DNA of 64,000 bases, from contig JAJEBG010000007.1 in the NCBI GenBank assembly GCA_022824005.1, positions 39,284 to 103,283 on the forward strand, read 5' to 3'. The position numbers and the translations under genes are program-made. Positions 54,228 to 64,000 of the stretch are shown one piece after another. Source of the stretch: Paracoccaceae bacterium. GTDB taxonomy: Bacteria > Pseudomonadota > Alphaproteobacteria > Rhodobacterales > Rhodobacteraceae. Position 1 is the stretch's first letter. Every line of letters starts with the position of its first letter. The notes below the pieces were generated by a model that ran no database searches, was not told where the DNA came from, and was given only the letters and a program-made list of their open reading frames with translations.

Positions 54228-55055
54228 ATGGAATCCAGAGCCCCTTCAACCCTCTCAATGACCGAATTTCCTGTGCCCAAAGGCGTTTTTGCGGAAGCAG
54301 CGGTTTCGGTCCATCATTATACCCAGAAACTATTCAAGTTTCGTATGACCCGGCCTCGCTCATTTCGGTTTCGCTCCGGCGAATTCGTAATGATAGGTTT
54401 GCCAAACGCCGCCAAACCGGTTTTTCGTGCCTATTCCATTGCCTGCCCAAGTTGGGATGAAGAGCTTGAATTCTATTCCATTAAAGTTCCGAACGGGCCG
54501 CTGACCCAACATCTACAAAAAATTAAAGCGGGTGACATGATTCTGATGCGCCGCAAGCCAACGGGCACACTGGTCAACGATGCTCTACTTCCGGGGCGGC
54601 GACTTTTTCTGTTTTCGACGGGCACCGGCATTGCCCCCTTTGCGTCAATCATTCGGGATCCCGAAACATACGAAAAATTTGAGACGGTTGTTTTAACGCA
54701 CACCTGCCGTGAAGTCGCAGAACTCGCTTACGGTCAAGAACTCGCGGCCCTGACATATGATGATCCACTGGTGGGTGAAGAGGCACAAGACCGACTGACC
54801 CTTTACTCCACCACGACACGTGAGGCCAGCGCAGTCACGGGTCGAATTACACATCTTTTGAATTCAGGGAAAATATTTGAAGACCTTGGAATTGAGCCCC
54901 TTGATTCGACAAAGGATAGATGCATGATCTGCGGCTCAATGGGCATGCTTCATGATACCAAATCACTCCTACAGGATATGTGTTTTAATGAGGGCTCAAA
55001 TCGTGACCCTGCTGACTTCGTTATTGAGCGAGCTTTTGCTGAAAATGACAGTTGA
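54228..55055 (+). CDS. fpr: Ferredoxin-NADP reductase
   Basis: A 275-residue flavoprotein with FRFRSGEFVMIGLPN and FRAYSIACPSWDEELEFYSI (FAD-binding barrel), GPLTQHLQKIKAGD, the NADP motif LFLFSTGTGIAPFASIIRDP, and a C-terminal CGSMGMLHDTKSLL. This is the bacterial Fpr family, exchanging electrons between NADPH and ferredoxin or flavodoxin. ATG 54258 is an alternative start and would give the more usual length. The transposon inserted 159 bp upstream, which may affect its promoter. Confidence 0.9.
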   Translation: MESRAPSTLSMTEFPVPKGVFAEAAVSVHHYTQKLFKFRMTRPRSFRFRSGEFVMIGLPNAAKPVFRAYSIACPSWDEELEFYSIKVPNGPLTQHLQKIKAGDMILMRRKPTGTLVNDALLPGRRLFLFSTGTGIAPFASIIRDPETYEKFETVVLTHTCREVAELAYGQELAALTYDDPLVGEEAQDRLTLYSTTTREASAVTGRITHLLNSGKIFEDLGIEPLDSTKDRCMICGSMGMLHDTKSLLQDMCFNEGSNRDPADFVIERAFAENDS

Positions 55056-55425
55056 TCTCTCTCATCCAATCAATCTTAGTGGGCAGATGGGTCGTTTATA
55101 CATGAACTCTTTGTTCGTTTGACTTTCTTGGCCTTGACCACCTTGTCGTGTCCATTGAGATTAACATCCGCCGCAAGCTATTCCACTGGCAACAGACGAG
55201 CCCATATTTGAGCGCTGTTCTCAATAGGTGTACACTCCCTCTCTCATCGGCCTATCGTCAAGCGATGACCCCCCGAGCCTGAGTCCAATCACTTTTAACG
55301 TCTGAGCAACCATCTTCGTAAAAGGGATTTCGATGGCCTCGGAAATGACTTTGCGGCCTAGCCAAAGATGAGACTCCCGGCAGGAGAGAAAATATGTCGG
55401 CCCCAATAACTGGCTTGACTCAAAA
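55056..55425. other. Intergenic stretch with no supported feature
   Basis: This 370-bp stretch separates convergent fpr and the TIGR02300 gene. The frames that cross it have no recognisable domain or ribosome site, and I see no RNA gene or strong terminator. Confidence 0.5.
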
Positions 55426-55725
55426 CTAATCTTCTTCTTCCTCGGGAATATCAGAAATTTCTTCAAGAGAAATTGTGTCCTCATCACTGTCATCAAGGAC
55501 ATTGTCATCAAGCCCAACGTTTGACTCATCGTCCATAACCACTGGGGCTTGATCTTCGGGGAGACCGCTCTCCTCATCATCGACTGCCGGTTTCGTCATG
55601 TCACACTTGTCCACGATAATGTGTTTGCCACATTTAGGACATATGATTGGATCTTTCTGAAGATCATAAAATTTTGTGCTACAGTCAGGACAAGTGTGCT
55701 TTATGCCCCATTCTTCTTTTGCCAT
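55426..55725 (-). CDS. TIGR02300 family zinc-ribbon protein
   Basis: A 99-residue protein that begins MAKEEWGIKHTCPDCSTKFY, with two CxxC pairs (CPDC, CPKC) forming a zinc ribbon, and continues into a strongly acidic tail (DESNVGLDDNVLDDSDEDTI) ending EEEED. This is the alphaproteobacterial TIGR02300 family of unknown function. ATG 55725 is preferred over an upstream ATG three codons earlier because family members begin MAK. It lies 123 bp downstream of lpd on the same strand. Confidence 0.85.
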   Translation of the reverse strand: MAKEEWGIKHTCPDCSTKFYDLQKDPIICPKCGKHIIVDKCDMTKPAVDDEESGLPEDQAPVVMDDESNVGLDDNVLDDSDEDTISLEEISDIPEEEED

Positions 55726-55848
55726 TAAACTCACCCGATTTTATCTTTGGATGCCCATTGCCATACTCAACAATTGAATTTCAAGCCACAAAGCGAGGAT
55801 CGTGCCGATGGGCTAAGTTTCACGATCTATACGCGTAACTCTGATGTC

Positions 55849-57237
55849 TCAACTATGGATTGCCCCATCACCACATGCCAAAGCCGCTTCACGAACCGCT
55901 TCAGAAAGAGTCGGATGGGCATGACAGGTTAAAGCCAAGTCCTCCGCGGCGGCCCCAAATTGCATTCCCACGCAGATTTCATGGATCAATTCACCCGCCG
56001 ATGAGCCGATCATGTGACAGCCAAGAATTCGGTCGGTCTCAGCATTTGAAAGTAACTTGACGAAGCCTTCGGCGGCAAATGTCGCTTTGGCTCGAGCATT
56101 GCCCATCAAGGAGAATTTTCCAACGCGATAAGGTTGACCTGATTCCTTTAACTCTTCTTCAGTCTTACCCACGGCCGCCACCTCGGGGTGGGTATAGACC
56201 ACAGAAGGAATAACGCCGTAATTGACCTCAGCGCTTTGCCCTGCTATCCGCTCGGCGACCACGATCCCCTCATCTTCTGCTTTATGTGCCAGCATTGGGC
56301 CCCTGATCGTATCACCTATGGCAAAAATTCCACTCACATTTGTTGAGAAGTTTTCATCGACATCAATTTGTCCACCTTCCTTGATCGAAACACCCAACTC
56401 TTGCAAACCCAATCCCTCTGTGTAGGGGCGTCGACCGGTCGCCACTAAAGCGACTGACGCGCTATGCGAGCGATGCTCGCCGCTTTTTTGATCCATAAAT
56501 TTCACTTTGACAGATGAGGATAATTTCTCAACCGATTGAACCGTCGATTGCAATTCGAATGTTATTCCCTGCTTGGTCAAAGTACGTTGAAGCGCCTGCG
56601 ACAATTCCCGATCCATGCCAGGTGTCACATGATCAAGATATTCAAGCACTGTGACTTCACAGCCCAGCCTTGCGTAGATAGAACCAATTTCCAAACCGAT
56701 GATGCCAGCGCCGATAATGACCATTTTTTTTGGTAATCGGCGAAGTTCAAGCGCGCCAGTTGACGAGACAATCCTTTTCTCGTCAATCTCGACGCCCGCA
56801 AGGCTTGACGGGGTTGAGCCTGTTGCAACAACAATATTTTTCGTTGCGTAAAGCGTGTCCTCAACAATGATCTGGCTGGACGATTTGATTTTCGCCCAAC
56901 CCTTAATCCAATCAATTTTGTTTTTCTTGAAGAGAAATTCTATGCCCTTGGTGTTACTCGCGATAGCATCATTCTTGTACGACAGCATTTGTGTCCAGTT
57001 CGTGGAAACAGATTTGGCGGCGATGCCCATTTTGGGCATATGATTCATCAACTCATGATATTGGTGGCTGGCATGGAGAAGTGCCTTTGATGGAATGCAG
57101 CCGACATTAAGGCAGGTGCCACCAAGTGTCTCACGCCCTTCAACACAGGCGGTTTTTAGACCGAGCTGCGCCGCACGAATGGCACAGACATATCCGCCGG
57201 GACCGCTTCCAATCACGATAACGTCATAGCTTTCCAT
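55849..57237 (-). CDS. lpd: Dihydrolipoamide dehydrogenase (E3)
   Basis: A 462-residue flavoprotein disulfide reductase: FAD motif [20 protein letters not shown], redox-active [19 protein letters not shown] motif [40 protein letters not shown], and the C-terminal [15 protein letters not shown] with the catalytic His-Glu pair. It reoxidises the lipoamide of E2. Possible starts are 57255 and 57237; GGAG 6 nt before 57237 favours that one. It is the last gene of the suc operon, 80 bp after sucB, and is probably the E3 of 2-oxoglutarate dehydrogenase. Confidence 0.95.
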   Translation of the reverse strand: MESYDVIVIGSGPGGYVCAIRAAQLGLKTACVEGRETLGGTCLNVGCIPSKALLHASHQYHELMNHMPKMGIAAKSVSTNWTQMLSYKNDAIASNTKGIEFLFKKNKIDWIKGWAKIKSSSQIIVEDTLYATKNIVVATGSTPSSLAGVEIDEKRIVSSTGALELRRLPKKMVIIGAGIIGLEIGSIYARLGCEVTVLEYLDHVTPGMDRELSQALQRTLTKQGITFELQSTVQSVEKLSSSVKVKFMDQKSGEHRSHSASVALVATGRRPYTEGLGLQELGVSIKEGGQIDVDENFSTNVSGIFAIGDTIRGPMLAHKAEDEGIVVAERIAGQSAEVNYGVIPSVVYTHPEVAAVGKTEEELKESGQPYRVGKFSLMGNARAKATFAAEGFVKLLSNAETDRILGCHMIGSSAGELIHEICVGMQFGAAAEDLALTCHAHPTLSEAVREAALACGDGAIHS

Positions 57238-57317
57238 CGTATTCTCCATGGTCATCTTATCCTCGCTCCCAATTCCATGACTCTGAGGTCAGCTTGATTG
57301 GAGGCGGTCGTTCGGGG

Positions 57318-58511
57318 CTAGATTTCAATAAGCAGGCGTTGCGGGTTTTCAATCAATTCCTTCACTCGAACGAGGAAAGATACCGCGCCTTTTCCATCGA
57401 CAATACGATGATCATAGGAGAGGGCTAGATACATCATCGGTCGGATGACAACTTCACCATCAACCGCCACCGGCCGCTCTTGAATCTTATGCATGCCCAA
57501 AATCCCTGATTGCGGCGGGTTCAGTATCGGAGAGGACATCAAAGACCCATAAACCCCGCCATTTGAGATTGAGAATGTTCCACCTTGCATATCCGCCATT
57601 GTCAGTTGACCATCCCGAGCCCGCCCCGCCATCTCGGCGATATTTTTTTCGATTTCGGAGAAGGTCTGGCTTTCGGCGTGCCGCAATACAGGAACCACGA
57701 GACCGGTTGGAGTTCCAACAGCGACTCCCATATGAACAAATCTCTTGAAGACGATATCGTCCCCATCGATTTCGGCATTGACTTCAGGCACTTCAATGAG
57801 CGCCGAACAACACGCCTTAATGAAGAAACTCATAAAGCCGAGCCGAATGCCATGCTTTTTCTCAAAATCCTCTTTGAAACTTGATCGCAATGTCATGATC
57901 TGGCTCATATCGACTTCATTATACGTCGTGAGCATAGCGGCCGTGTTCTGCGCCTCTTTGAGCCGTCGCGCAATTGTCAAGCGTAAACGAGACATACGCA
58001 CCCGCTCTTCGAGGCCAGATTCTGAATGTCCTGTATGATCTGACGAAACAGTCCTCACTGTCTTTAGAGTTTTCTCGACATCCTCTTTCAAAATCCTTCC
58101 GTCTTTGCCCGAACCCTCGACTTGATCCCGATCAATGCCATGCTGCGCCATCATCTTTCTTCCTGAAGGCGCGTCTTCAATATCGGGTTTTGAAGGTTGA
58201 GCTGATTCTTTCGGTTTCGCTTTTCTTATCGTTGGAGAGGGTTCTTTTTTGGCCGATTTTGGATCGGATTTCTCCTCTGGCTTGATCACGGCAAGAAGTT
58301 CTCCCACACCGACAGTCTTGCCCTCTTCGGCGACAATTTCCGAAATCGTTCCTGACGTGGTGGCTCTCACTTCAAGCGTGACCTTGTCGGTCTCCAACTC
58401 ACAAATGATTTCATCCGTGTCTACCGCTTCACCTTTGCGCTTGACCCAAGGCCCGACGGTGGCTTCGGTCACACTCTCACCAAGAGTTGGTACATGGATT
58501 TCTACAGTCAT
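57318..58511 (-). CDS. sucB: 2-oxoglutarate dehydrogenase E2, dihydrolipoyl succinyltransferase
   Basis: A 397-residue protein. The lipoyl domain has the attachment lysine in [11 protein letters not shown] (about residues 38-48). A linker with a peripheral-subunit-binding region follows ([20 protein letters not shown]), then the catalytic domain with [15 protein letters not shown] near the end, carrying the active-site His and Asp. It transfers the succinyl group to CoA in the TCA cycle. Overlaps the sucA stop by 4 bp (ATGA, 58508-58511). Confidence 0.96.
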   Translation of the reverse strand: MTVEIHVPTLGESVTEATVGPWVKRKGEAVDTDEIICELETDKVTLEVRATTSGTISEIVAEEGKTVGVGELLAVIKPEEKSDPKSAKKEPSPTIRKAKPKESAQPSKPDIEDAPSGRKMMAQHGIDRDQVEGSGKDGRILKEDVEKTLKTVRTVSSDHTGHSESGLEERVRMSRLRLTIARRLKEAQNTAAMLTTYNEVDMSQIMTLRSSFKEDFEKKHGIRLGFMSFFIKACCSALIEVPEVNAEIDGDDIVFKRFVHMGVAVGTPTGLVVPVLRHAESQTFSEIEKNIAEMAGRARDGQLTMADMQGGTFSISNGGVYGSLMSSPILNPPQSGILGMHKIQERPVAVDGEVVIRPMMYLALSYDHRIVDGKGAVSFLVRVKELIENPQRLLIEI

Positions 58512-61459
58512 TGGTTTGTATCCTCCGTGAAGGAAAGAGCTTCATTCACAAACTGTTGTTGTTGGGCCAAATGATGACTGAGGAGACCCGTCGCCGGTGA
58601 CGCCGACGCCTGACGTCCGACATAGCGCGCCCGTGCCTGCCGCGCCTTGAGTCGTTCCAAAACCCATTCAAGATTCGGCTCAATAAATGTCCATGCGCCT
58701 TGGTTTCGAGGTTCCTCCTGACACCAAACCAATTCGGCGTTCTTAAAACGTCGCAGTTCTTGAGTCATTGATTGGAAAGGAAACGGATAATATTGTTCAA
58801 GACGCAGCAAATAAATATCGTCAATCCCCCGCTTATCTCTCTCGGCGAGCAAGTCATAATAGACTTTGCCCGATGTCAGCACCACACGGCGTATCTGGTG
58901 GTCGGCGACAAGTTTGGTTTCAGATTGGCCTTTTTGGGCATCGTCCCACAAAATTCTGTGGAAAGATGTATTGCTGGTAAAATCGGCAAGATCACTCACC
59001 GCCAATTTGTGGCGAAGCAGGGATTTGGGTGTCATCAGTACCAAGGGTTTACGAAAGTCGCGATACATCTGACGGCGCAAGATATGAAAATAATTGGCAG
59101 GCGTTGTGCAGTTTGCGACAATCCAATTATCTTCAGCACAGAGTTGTAAAAAACGCTCCAACCGTGCCGAGGAATGCTCCGGCCCCTGTCCCTCGAATCC
59201 ATGTGGCAACAGCATCACTAAACCCGACATCCGCAACCATTTGCGCTCGCCACTGGAAATGAATTGGTCAAACATAATCTGGGCACCGTTGGCAAAATCA
59301 CCAAATTGGGCTTCCCATAACACAAGGGCGTTGGGCTCACTCAGCGAGTAGCCATACTCAAATCCAAGAACAGCCAACTCCGACAGCATAGAGTCAATGA
59401 CTTGGAATTCGGCCTGATCACCACCGAGATGATTGAGGGGGATGTAATGCTCTTCAGAAAGCTGATCAATGAACGCCGCGTGTCGTTGGCTGAATGTGCC
59501 TCGAGTGGAGTCTTGACCAGACAGACGAACTTGGTAGCCTTCCTGAAGCAGCGAGCCGAAAGCCAACTGCTCCGCGATCGCCCAATTGCAGCCTTTTCGG
59601 GTCGCAAAAATCTTCTCGCGTCCCTTAAGGGTTCGAGCCAGAGTCGGGTGAATATTAAAGCCCTCGGGCACATGGGTGAGAGTTTTTCCAATCGCCTGCA
59701 ACCTTTTGACCGACACACCGGTCTTCCCACGTTGATAGCTATCGGAGTGCGGGTGGAGGTGCGACCAACGACCATCAAGCCAGTCAATCTCATTGGCTTT
59801 ATAGCTAGAAGCCGCATCAAATTCATCGTTCAGTTTCTGACGATATCTTTCCTCGGCTCCCTTCACTTCCTTTTCAGGAATCAGACCGTCGGCGACCAAA
59901 CGTTGCGAATACAAGGCAAGAGTCGTCGGATGCTTCTTGATTTTCTCATACATTTTGGGCTGTGTGAACATCGGCTCATCGCCCTCATTATGGCCAAAGC
60001 GACGATAACAGAAAACATCAATGACGGCGTCTTTTCCAAACGCTTGACGGAACTCAACGGCGACCTTGGCAGCATGAACAACCGCTTCGGGATCATCGCC
60101 ATTGACATGGAAAATCGGCGATTCAAGCATCAGCGCAATATCAGTCGGATAGGGTGAAGACCGTGAGTAATGGGGTGCCGTCGTAAAACCGATTTGGTTG
60201 TTGACGATGACGTGGATGGTCCCGCCCGTTCGGTGCCCCACAAGGCCGGAGAGACCAAAACACTCGGCGACAATTCCTTGACCGGCGAAAGCGGCATCAC
60301 CGTGCAACAACACGGGCAAAACCATGGTGTGGTAGTCATCATTCAACTGATTCTGTTTGGCTCTTGCTTTGCCGAGAACCACGGCATTAACAGCTTCAAG
60401 GTGAGACGGGTTGGCGGTCAGCGAAAGATGGACATTGTTGCCGTCGAACGCTCTGTCCGAGGACGCGCCTAAATGATATTTCACATCGCCCGAACTGACA
60501 TCCATGGGACTCGAACTTCCGCCTTGGAATTCATTAAAGATCGCCCGACAGGGTTTGCTCATCACATTGGCGAGGACATTGAGCCGACCCCGATGTGGCA
60601 TACCAAAAATGATATCTTTGACACCAAGCGCGCCGCCTCGCTTGATAATTTGTTCAAGCGCTGGAATGACAGATTCCGCGCCATCAAGACCGAATCTCTT
60701 TGTTCCCGTATATTTTGCGTGCAAGAATTTCTCAAAACCCTCGGCCTCAACCAATTTGTTGAGGATGGCGCGTCGACCCCTTTGAGTGAATTTAACCTCT
60801 TTACCGTATCCCTCAATGCGTTCCTTTAACCATGCGCTCTCCACGGGGTCGGAAATATGCATATACTGAAGGGCAAAAGTGCCGCAATAGGTGCGCCGAA
60901 CCAATGCGAGGACTTCCCGCAATGTTCCCGTGTTCAGACCGAGCACATTATCCAAAAAAATGGGCCGATCCATGTCCGCTTCTTCAAAGCCAAAACTTGA
61001 CGGTTCAAGTTCAGGATGGGGGACATGGTGAGTCAGCCCCAATGGATCCAAGTTGGCAATTCTATGGCCTCTAATGCGGTAGGCACGAATGAGCATGAGC
61101 GCACGGATCGAGTCTTGAACACGTTGGTGCAAGCGATTTTCGCTGAGATGCACACCACCGATTGATGCTTGGGCTTGGATTTTTTCGGCGATATCGACGC
61201 TGAGTTGCTCGGTTGTGCGTTGCCATTGACCGTCAAAAGCGGCAATGATCTCTCCTTCCGGTGGGCTCGGCCAATCGCTTCTAGCCCAACTCGGCTTGCT
61301 GCCATTAGCCCCACCATCATCAAGGTCAGCAAAATATTCGCGCCATGATTGATCGACCGAATGGGGGTCAGATGCGTATGCCGTCTGAAGACTCTCGACA
61401 TAAGCGGCGTTCTGGCTTTGCAAAAAACTTGATGAATGCAACGATTTATTGTTGCTCAT
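58508..61459 (-). CDS. sucA: 2-oxoglutarate dehydrogenase E1
   Basis: A 983-residue thiamin-diphosphate enzyme with the N-terminal E2-binding segment ([20 protein letters not shown]), [18 protein letters not shown], and the ThDP-binding span from [13 protein letters not shown] to [28 protein letters not shown] and [14 protein letters not shown] follow in the C-terminal half. It decarboxylates 2-oxoglutarate and succinylates E2. Its length suits proteobacterial SucA. It begins 19 bp after sucD. Confidence 0.96.
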   Translation of the reverse strand: MSNNKSLHSSSFLQSQNAAYVESLQTAYASDPHSVDQSWREYFADLDDGGANGSKPSWARSDWPSPPEGEIIAAFDGQWQRTTEQLSVDIAEKIQAQASIGGVHLSENRLHQRVQDSIRALMLIRAYRIRGHRIANLDPLGLTHHVPHPELEPSSFGFEEADMDRPIFLDNVLGLNTGTLREVLALVRRTYCGTFALQYMHISDPVESAWLKERIEGYGKEVKFTQRGRRAILNKLVEAEGFEKFLHAKYTGTKRFGLDGAESVIPALEQIIKRGGALGVKDIIFGMPHRGRLNVLANVMSKPCRAIFNEFQGGSSSPMDVSSGDVKYHLGASSDRAFDGNNVHLSLTANPSHLEAVNAVVLGKARAKQNQLNDDYHTMVLPVLLHGDAAFAGQGIVAECFGLSGLVGHRTGGTIHVIVNNQIGFTTAPHYSRSSPYPTDIALMLESPIFHVNGDDPEAVVHAAKVAVEFRQAFGKDAVIDVFCYRRFGHNEGDEPMFTQPKMYEKIKKHPTTLALYSQRLVADGLIPEKEVKGAEERYRQKLNDEFDAASSYKANEIDWLDGRWSHLHPHSDSYQRGKTGVSVKRLQAIGKTLTHVPEGFNIHPTLARTLKGREKIFATRKGCNWAIAEQLAFGSLLQEGYQVRLSGQDSTRGTFSQRHAAFIDQLSEEHYIPLNHLGGDQAEFQVIDSMLSELAVLGFEYGYSLSEPNALVLWEAQFGDFANGAQIMFDQFISSGERKWLRMSGLVMLLPHGFEGQGPEHSSARLERFLQLCAEDNWIVANCTTPANYFHILRRQMYRDFRKPLVLMTPKSLLRHKLAVSDLADFTSNTSFHRILWDDAQKGQSETKLVADHQIRRVVLTSGKVYYDLLAERDKRGIDDIYLLRLEQYYPFPFQSMTQELRRFKNAELVWCQEEPRNQGAWTFIEPNLEWVLERLKARQARARYVGRQASASPATGLLSHHLAQQQQFVNEALSFTEDTNQ

Positions 61460-61477
61460 TCTGCCCTCCTCTTGTCC

Positions 61478-62362
61478 TTAACGACCGATGGCCTGCAAGA
61501 CGGCTTCTCCAAGGGTTGCAGGACTCTCTGCAATGACAAATCCCGCCGATTGCATCGCTTCAATTTTGCTGGCCGCATCCCCCTTTCCACCAGAAATGAC
61601 CGCACCCGCATGCCCCATCCGTCGGCCCGGTGGAGCCGTCAGTCCAGCAATAAAACCAGCGATCGGTTTAGAACGGCCTCTTTTGGCTTCCTGCCCGATA
61701 AAGTCGGCCGCGTCTTCCTCGGCTGTGCCGCCGATCTCACCAATCAGAATAATGGACTCCGTCTCATCATCTCCGAGAAACAACTCAAGCGCATCAATAT
61801 GTTCGAATCCTTTCACCGGGTCGCCACCAATCCCAATACATGTGGACTGACCAAGACCGATATCGGTCGTTTGCTTGACCGCTTCATAAGTCAAAGTACC
61901 CGATCGCGACACCACACCCACGGAACCGCGCTTATGAATATGACCAGGCATGATTCCAATTTTACACTCATCAGGAGTGATCACTCCCGGGCAATTGGGG
62001 CCAATCAGTCGCGAATGAGACTGTTCCAATGCCCGCTTGACGCGCACCATGTCAAGAACGGGAATGCCCTCGGTAATGCAAACAATCAATCCAATACCGG
62101 CATCGCACGCTTCCATGATCGCGTCGGCCGCAAATTGCGGAGGCACGTAGATCACCGTCGCATCCGCCTCTGTCGCCGCAAAAGCTTGGTGGGCGGTATC
62201 AAAAACCGGCAGTCCGAGGTGGGACTGCCCTCCTTTTCCGGGAGTCACACCTCCCACCATCTTGGTCCCGTAGGCGATCGCCTGTTCGGTATGAAAAGTC
62301 CCCTGAGATCCCGTTAGGCCTTGGCAAATGACCTTGGTTTCCCGGTCAATCAAAACCGCCAT
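61478..62362 (-). CDS. sucD: Succinyl-CoA synthetase alpha subunit
   Basis: A 294-residue protein with [20 protein letters not shown] (CoA-binding), [20 protein letters not shown], and the phosphohistidine loop [14 protein letters not shown]. It forms succinyl-CoA, or makes ATP/GTP from it, together with SucC. I use ATG 62362, as the protein then starts [15 protein letters not shown] in the family manner; the frame is open to 62386. Confidence 0.96.
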   Translation of the reverse strand: MAVLIDRETKVICQGLTGSQGTFHTEQAIAYGTKMVGGVTPGKGGQSHLGLPVFDTAHQAFAATEADATVIYVPPQFAADAIMEACDAGIGLIVCITEGIPVLDMVRVKRALEQSHSRLIGPNCPGVITPDECKIGIMPGHIHKRGSVGVVSRSGTLTYEAVKQTTDIGLGQSTCIGIGGDPVKGFEHIDALELFLGDDETESIILIGEIGGTAEEDAADFIGQEAKRGRSKPIAGFIAGLTAPPGRRMGHAGAVISGGKGDAASKIEAMQSAGFVIAESPATLGEAVLQAIGR

Positions 62363-62395
62363 TAACCTCTGACCTCCATGCCCCAATATATCCCT

Positions 62396-63592
62396 TTAAG
62401 CATGATTAACCGAAGCGACCATCTTCTCAGCCGCCTCGCCAAGATGGCTCGCCGCGATCACGTTCAAACCACTGTCGTTGATAATTTTTTTGCCTTGCTC
62501 GACATTGGTGCCCTCTAGCCGCACCACGAGAGGAACATTAAGACCGACCTCACGAACGGCTTCGACGACGCCCTCAGCGATGATGTCACAACGCATGATG
62601 CCGCCAAAAATATTCACCAAAATACCCTCCACATTGGAATCCGAAGTGATGATCTTAAAGGCTTCAACAACCTTTTCTTTCGTCGCGCCCCCGCCGACAT
62701 CAAGGAAATTGGCGGGGTCGGCGCCGTAATGTTTAATGATATCCATTGTGGCCATGGCCAATCCCGCCCCATTCACCATACAGCCGATGTTTCCATTCAG
62801 CGCGATATAACTCAAATCATATTTGGCCGCGGCCAATTCTTTGGGATCTTCCTCAGAATCATCACGCAAGCCCATGATGTCGGGATGTCTGTAAAGGGCG
62901 TTCGAATCAAAGCTCATTTTGCAATCAAGGCACTGCAAACTGCCGCCCTCGGTAACAATGAGCGGGTTGATCTCGATCAATTCTGCGTCTTTCTCCTGAA
63001 ATAGTCGATATAAAGCGCTCGCTAATTCAACACATTGACGAGAGCTCACTCCGTCAAGTTCAAGCGCGAAGGCCACTCGCCGACCGTGATAGGGCTGAAA
63101 ACCCGTCGCGGGGTCAATCAAGATTGAGTGAATCTTGTCTGGATCAGTCCTTGCGACCTCCTCAATATCCATTCCCCCTTCGGTTGAGCAGACAAAAGAT
63201 AATTGTGACGTTTGTCGGTCCAATAGCAAAGCGAAGTAGAGTTCTCGTTTTATATCGGCTCCTTCTTCAATGAAGACCCGGCTTACTTTTTTGCCATCGG
63301 CCCCGGTTTGATGCGTGACCAAAGTACATCCGAGCATTCGGCGAGCCTCTTCCGCCGCCTCTGAAGCCGAGCGCGTCACCCTCACCCCACCTTTGCTGCC
63401 CGCATCAGTCTCCTTGAAACGACCTTTACCTCGCCCCCCGGCATGAATCTGTGCTTTGACCACCCAAACCGGCCCCGACATTTCGTTGGCGGTCTTTTTG
63501 GCATCTTCAGCCCGCAACACAGGACGCCCAGAAGCGACGGGTATACCAAATTGCCGAAGCAGTTCCTTGGCCTGATATTCGTGGATATTCAT
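62396..63592 (-). CDS. sucC: Succinyl-CoA synthetase beta subunit
   Basis: A 398-residue ATP-grasp protein beginning [20 protein letters not shown], with [46 protein letters not shown] and the C-terminal [17 protein letters not shown]. It binds nucleotide and pairs with SucD. First gene of the sucCDAB-lpd run on this strand; 158 bp of AT-rich sequence separates it from the partial gene at the right edge. Confidence 0.96.
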   Translation of the reverse strand: MNIHEYQAKELLRQFGIPVASGRPVLRAEDAKKTANEMSGPVWVVKAQIHAGGRGKGRFKETDAGSKGGVRVTRSASEAAEEARRMLGCTLVTHQTGADGKKVSRVFIEEGADIKRELYFALLLDRQTSQLSFVCSTEGGMDIEEVARTDPDKIHSILIDPATGFQPYHGRRVAFALELDGVSSRQCVELASALYRLFQEKDAELIEINPLIVTEGGSLQCLDCKMSFDSNALYRHPDIMGLRDDSEEDPKELAAAKYDLSYIALNGNIGCMVNGAGLAMATMDIIKHYGADPANFLDVGGGATKEKVVEAFKIITSDSNVEGILVNIFGGIMRCDIIAEGVVEAVREVGLNVPLVVRLEGTNVEQGKKIINDSGLNVIAASHLGEAAEKMVASVNHA

Positions 63593-63750
63593 TCACATTA
63601 CCCGTCTTTTCGTGAGTTCACGGACCGCTTGCTTATACCTAAATTCAATCAACAAAATGAAGCCCGTTTTTGCCAAATATATTTAACACGCAACGATATG
63701 AAACCTTGGGGGATTATATACTTGAATATGCAACTCAAAAAATACCATAA

Positions 63751-64000
63751 TCAATGCTTGTGACAAATGTAGGTTTCTACGGGGTTGGTCGGTTTGTCGT
63801 CAAAAAACTCGTAATAAGCGCCGTAATCATCTCTGATAATAAAAGCATACCCCTCCTTTCTTGAATCGTAGTCAGACCAACGCCAAGCCCTTGAAAAACC
63901 CTCAATTCCGAATCTGGTAGGAATTTCCGGAAGTCCTTGGATTTTGATCTTGCCAGTTCCATCCTCAATATTTGAGACAAGCTCAATCGGGTGTGGATGC
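63751..64000 (-). CDS. Unrecognised protein, C-terminal part (cut by window edge)
   Basis: A minus-strand frame enters from the right edge (first full codon at 63999) and stays open for 82 codons to TGA at 63751-63753. The peptide (HPHPIELVSNIEDGTGKIKI, then SRAWRWSDYDSRKEGYAFII, then DDYGAYYEFFDDKPTNPVET) is rich in aromatic residues and acidic pairs, looks like real coding sequence, and ends ICHKH. I recognise no family. Expected mdh in this position is not seen. The start lies outside the window. Confidence 0.55.
   Translation of the reverse strand, partial: HPHPIELVSNIEDGTGKIKIQGLPEIPTRFGIEGFSRAWRWSDYDSRKEGYAFIIRDDYGAYYEFFDDKPTNPVETYICHKH

Noticed and set aside
55221..55580. 119-codon minus-strand frame overlapping the TIGR02300 gene
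   Set aside because: Over 40 percent of it lies within TIGR02300 in another frame, and the remainder has no recognisable motif.
63777..63986. 69-codon minus-strand frame at the right edge starting MSLSQILRME
   Set aside because: Another frame on the same strand is open to the edge, ends at 63751 and has a more protein-like composition; I take that one as the real gene.

Overview
The window comes from an alphaproteobacterial chromosome of moderate GC. The evidence is gene content. The hisS-hisZ-hisG order uses the short, HisZ-dependent HisG. The sucC-sucD-sucA-sucB-lpd run is compact. DUF1489, TIGR02186 and TIGR02300 proteins are all families typical of Alphaproteobacteria. I cannot name the genus. 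The first 4.1 kb is visibly richer in G+C, with Rhodobacterales-like codon use. It ends at fossil transposon sequence, so it may be a transferred segment or have a different history.

Layout, left to right. 1-4094: a methylated-amine (sarcosine/dimethylglycine-type) oxidation locus with an RpiR-type regulator. 4214-4891: a Tn3-family terminus and TnpA tail fused to an IS1595 transposase fragment. 4991-12344: DUF1489, then hisG, hisZ, hisS and dnaE on the minus strand. 12620-17233: xdhABC, a xanthine dehydrogenase operon. 17244-21915: a broken cupin, a TauE-type exporter with its TIGR02186 partner, and two divergent genes with a copper-chaperone-like flavour. 22044-26640: a branched-chain-type (Liv) ABC importer. 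26868-31114: a shikimate-dehydrogenase-like gene, a GntR regulator and a NitT/TauT-type importer. 31118-32200: a dead IS1595 copy. 32201-35602: an unknown gene and a DUF4212/sodium-solute symporter pair. 35706: tRNA-Ala(GGC).

The most interesting metabolic block is 36001-47681. A cobalamin riboswitch precedes btuD-btuF-btuC. After only 63 bp comes a molybdenum hydroxylase pair (FAD subunit plus a fused 2Fe-2S/Moco subunit), a 6-hydroxynicotinate reductase, a UPF0280 (ApbE-like) protein and two tandem AA_synth-family paralogues. A convergent gene encodes an enamidase. Together these match the reductive/hydrolytic nicotinate route described from Eubacterium barkeri (nicotinate, 6-hydroxynicotinate, tetrahydro-6-oxonicotinate, 2-formylglutarate). 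The UPF0280 protein and the two AA_synth proteins have no assigned role in it.

The most interesting mobile block is 48785-54061. It is a complete IS1595-type transposon with 58-bp terminal inverted repeats (57/58 identical) and an exact 8-bp target duplication (AAAGATTT). It carries a large adenine-methyltransferase-like protein, a Panacea (DUF4065) antitoxin-like protein and a two-TM partner. Its transposase is frameshifted by a 61-bp insertion bounded by 28-bp direct repeats. The element sits inside a small ORF that becomes continuous when the element and one target copy are removed.

The window closes with a ferredoxin-NADP reductase, TIGR02300, the 2-oxoglutarate dehydrogenase/succinyl-CoA synthetase operon (minus strand), and the C-terminal part of an unrecognised gene at the right edge.
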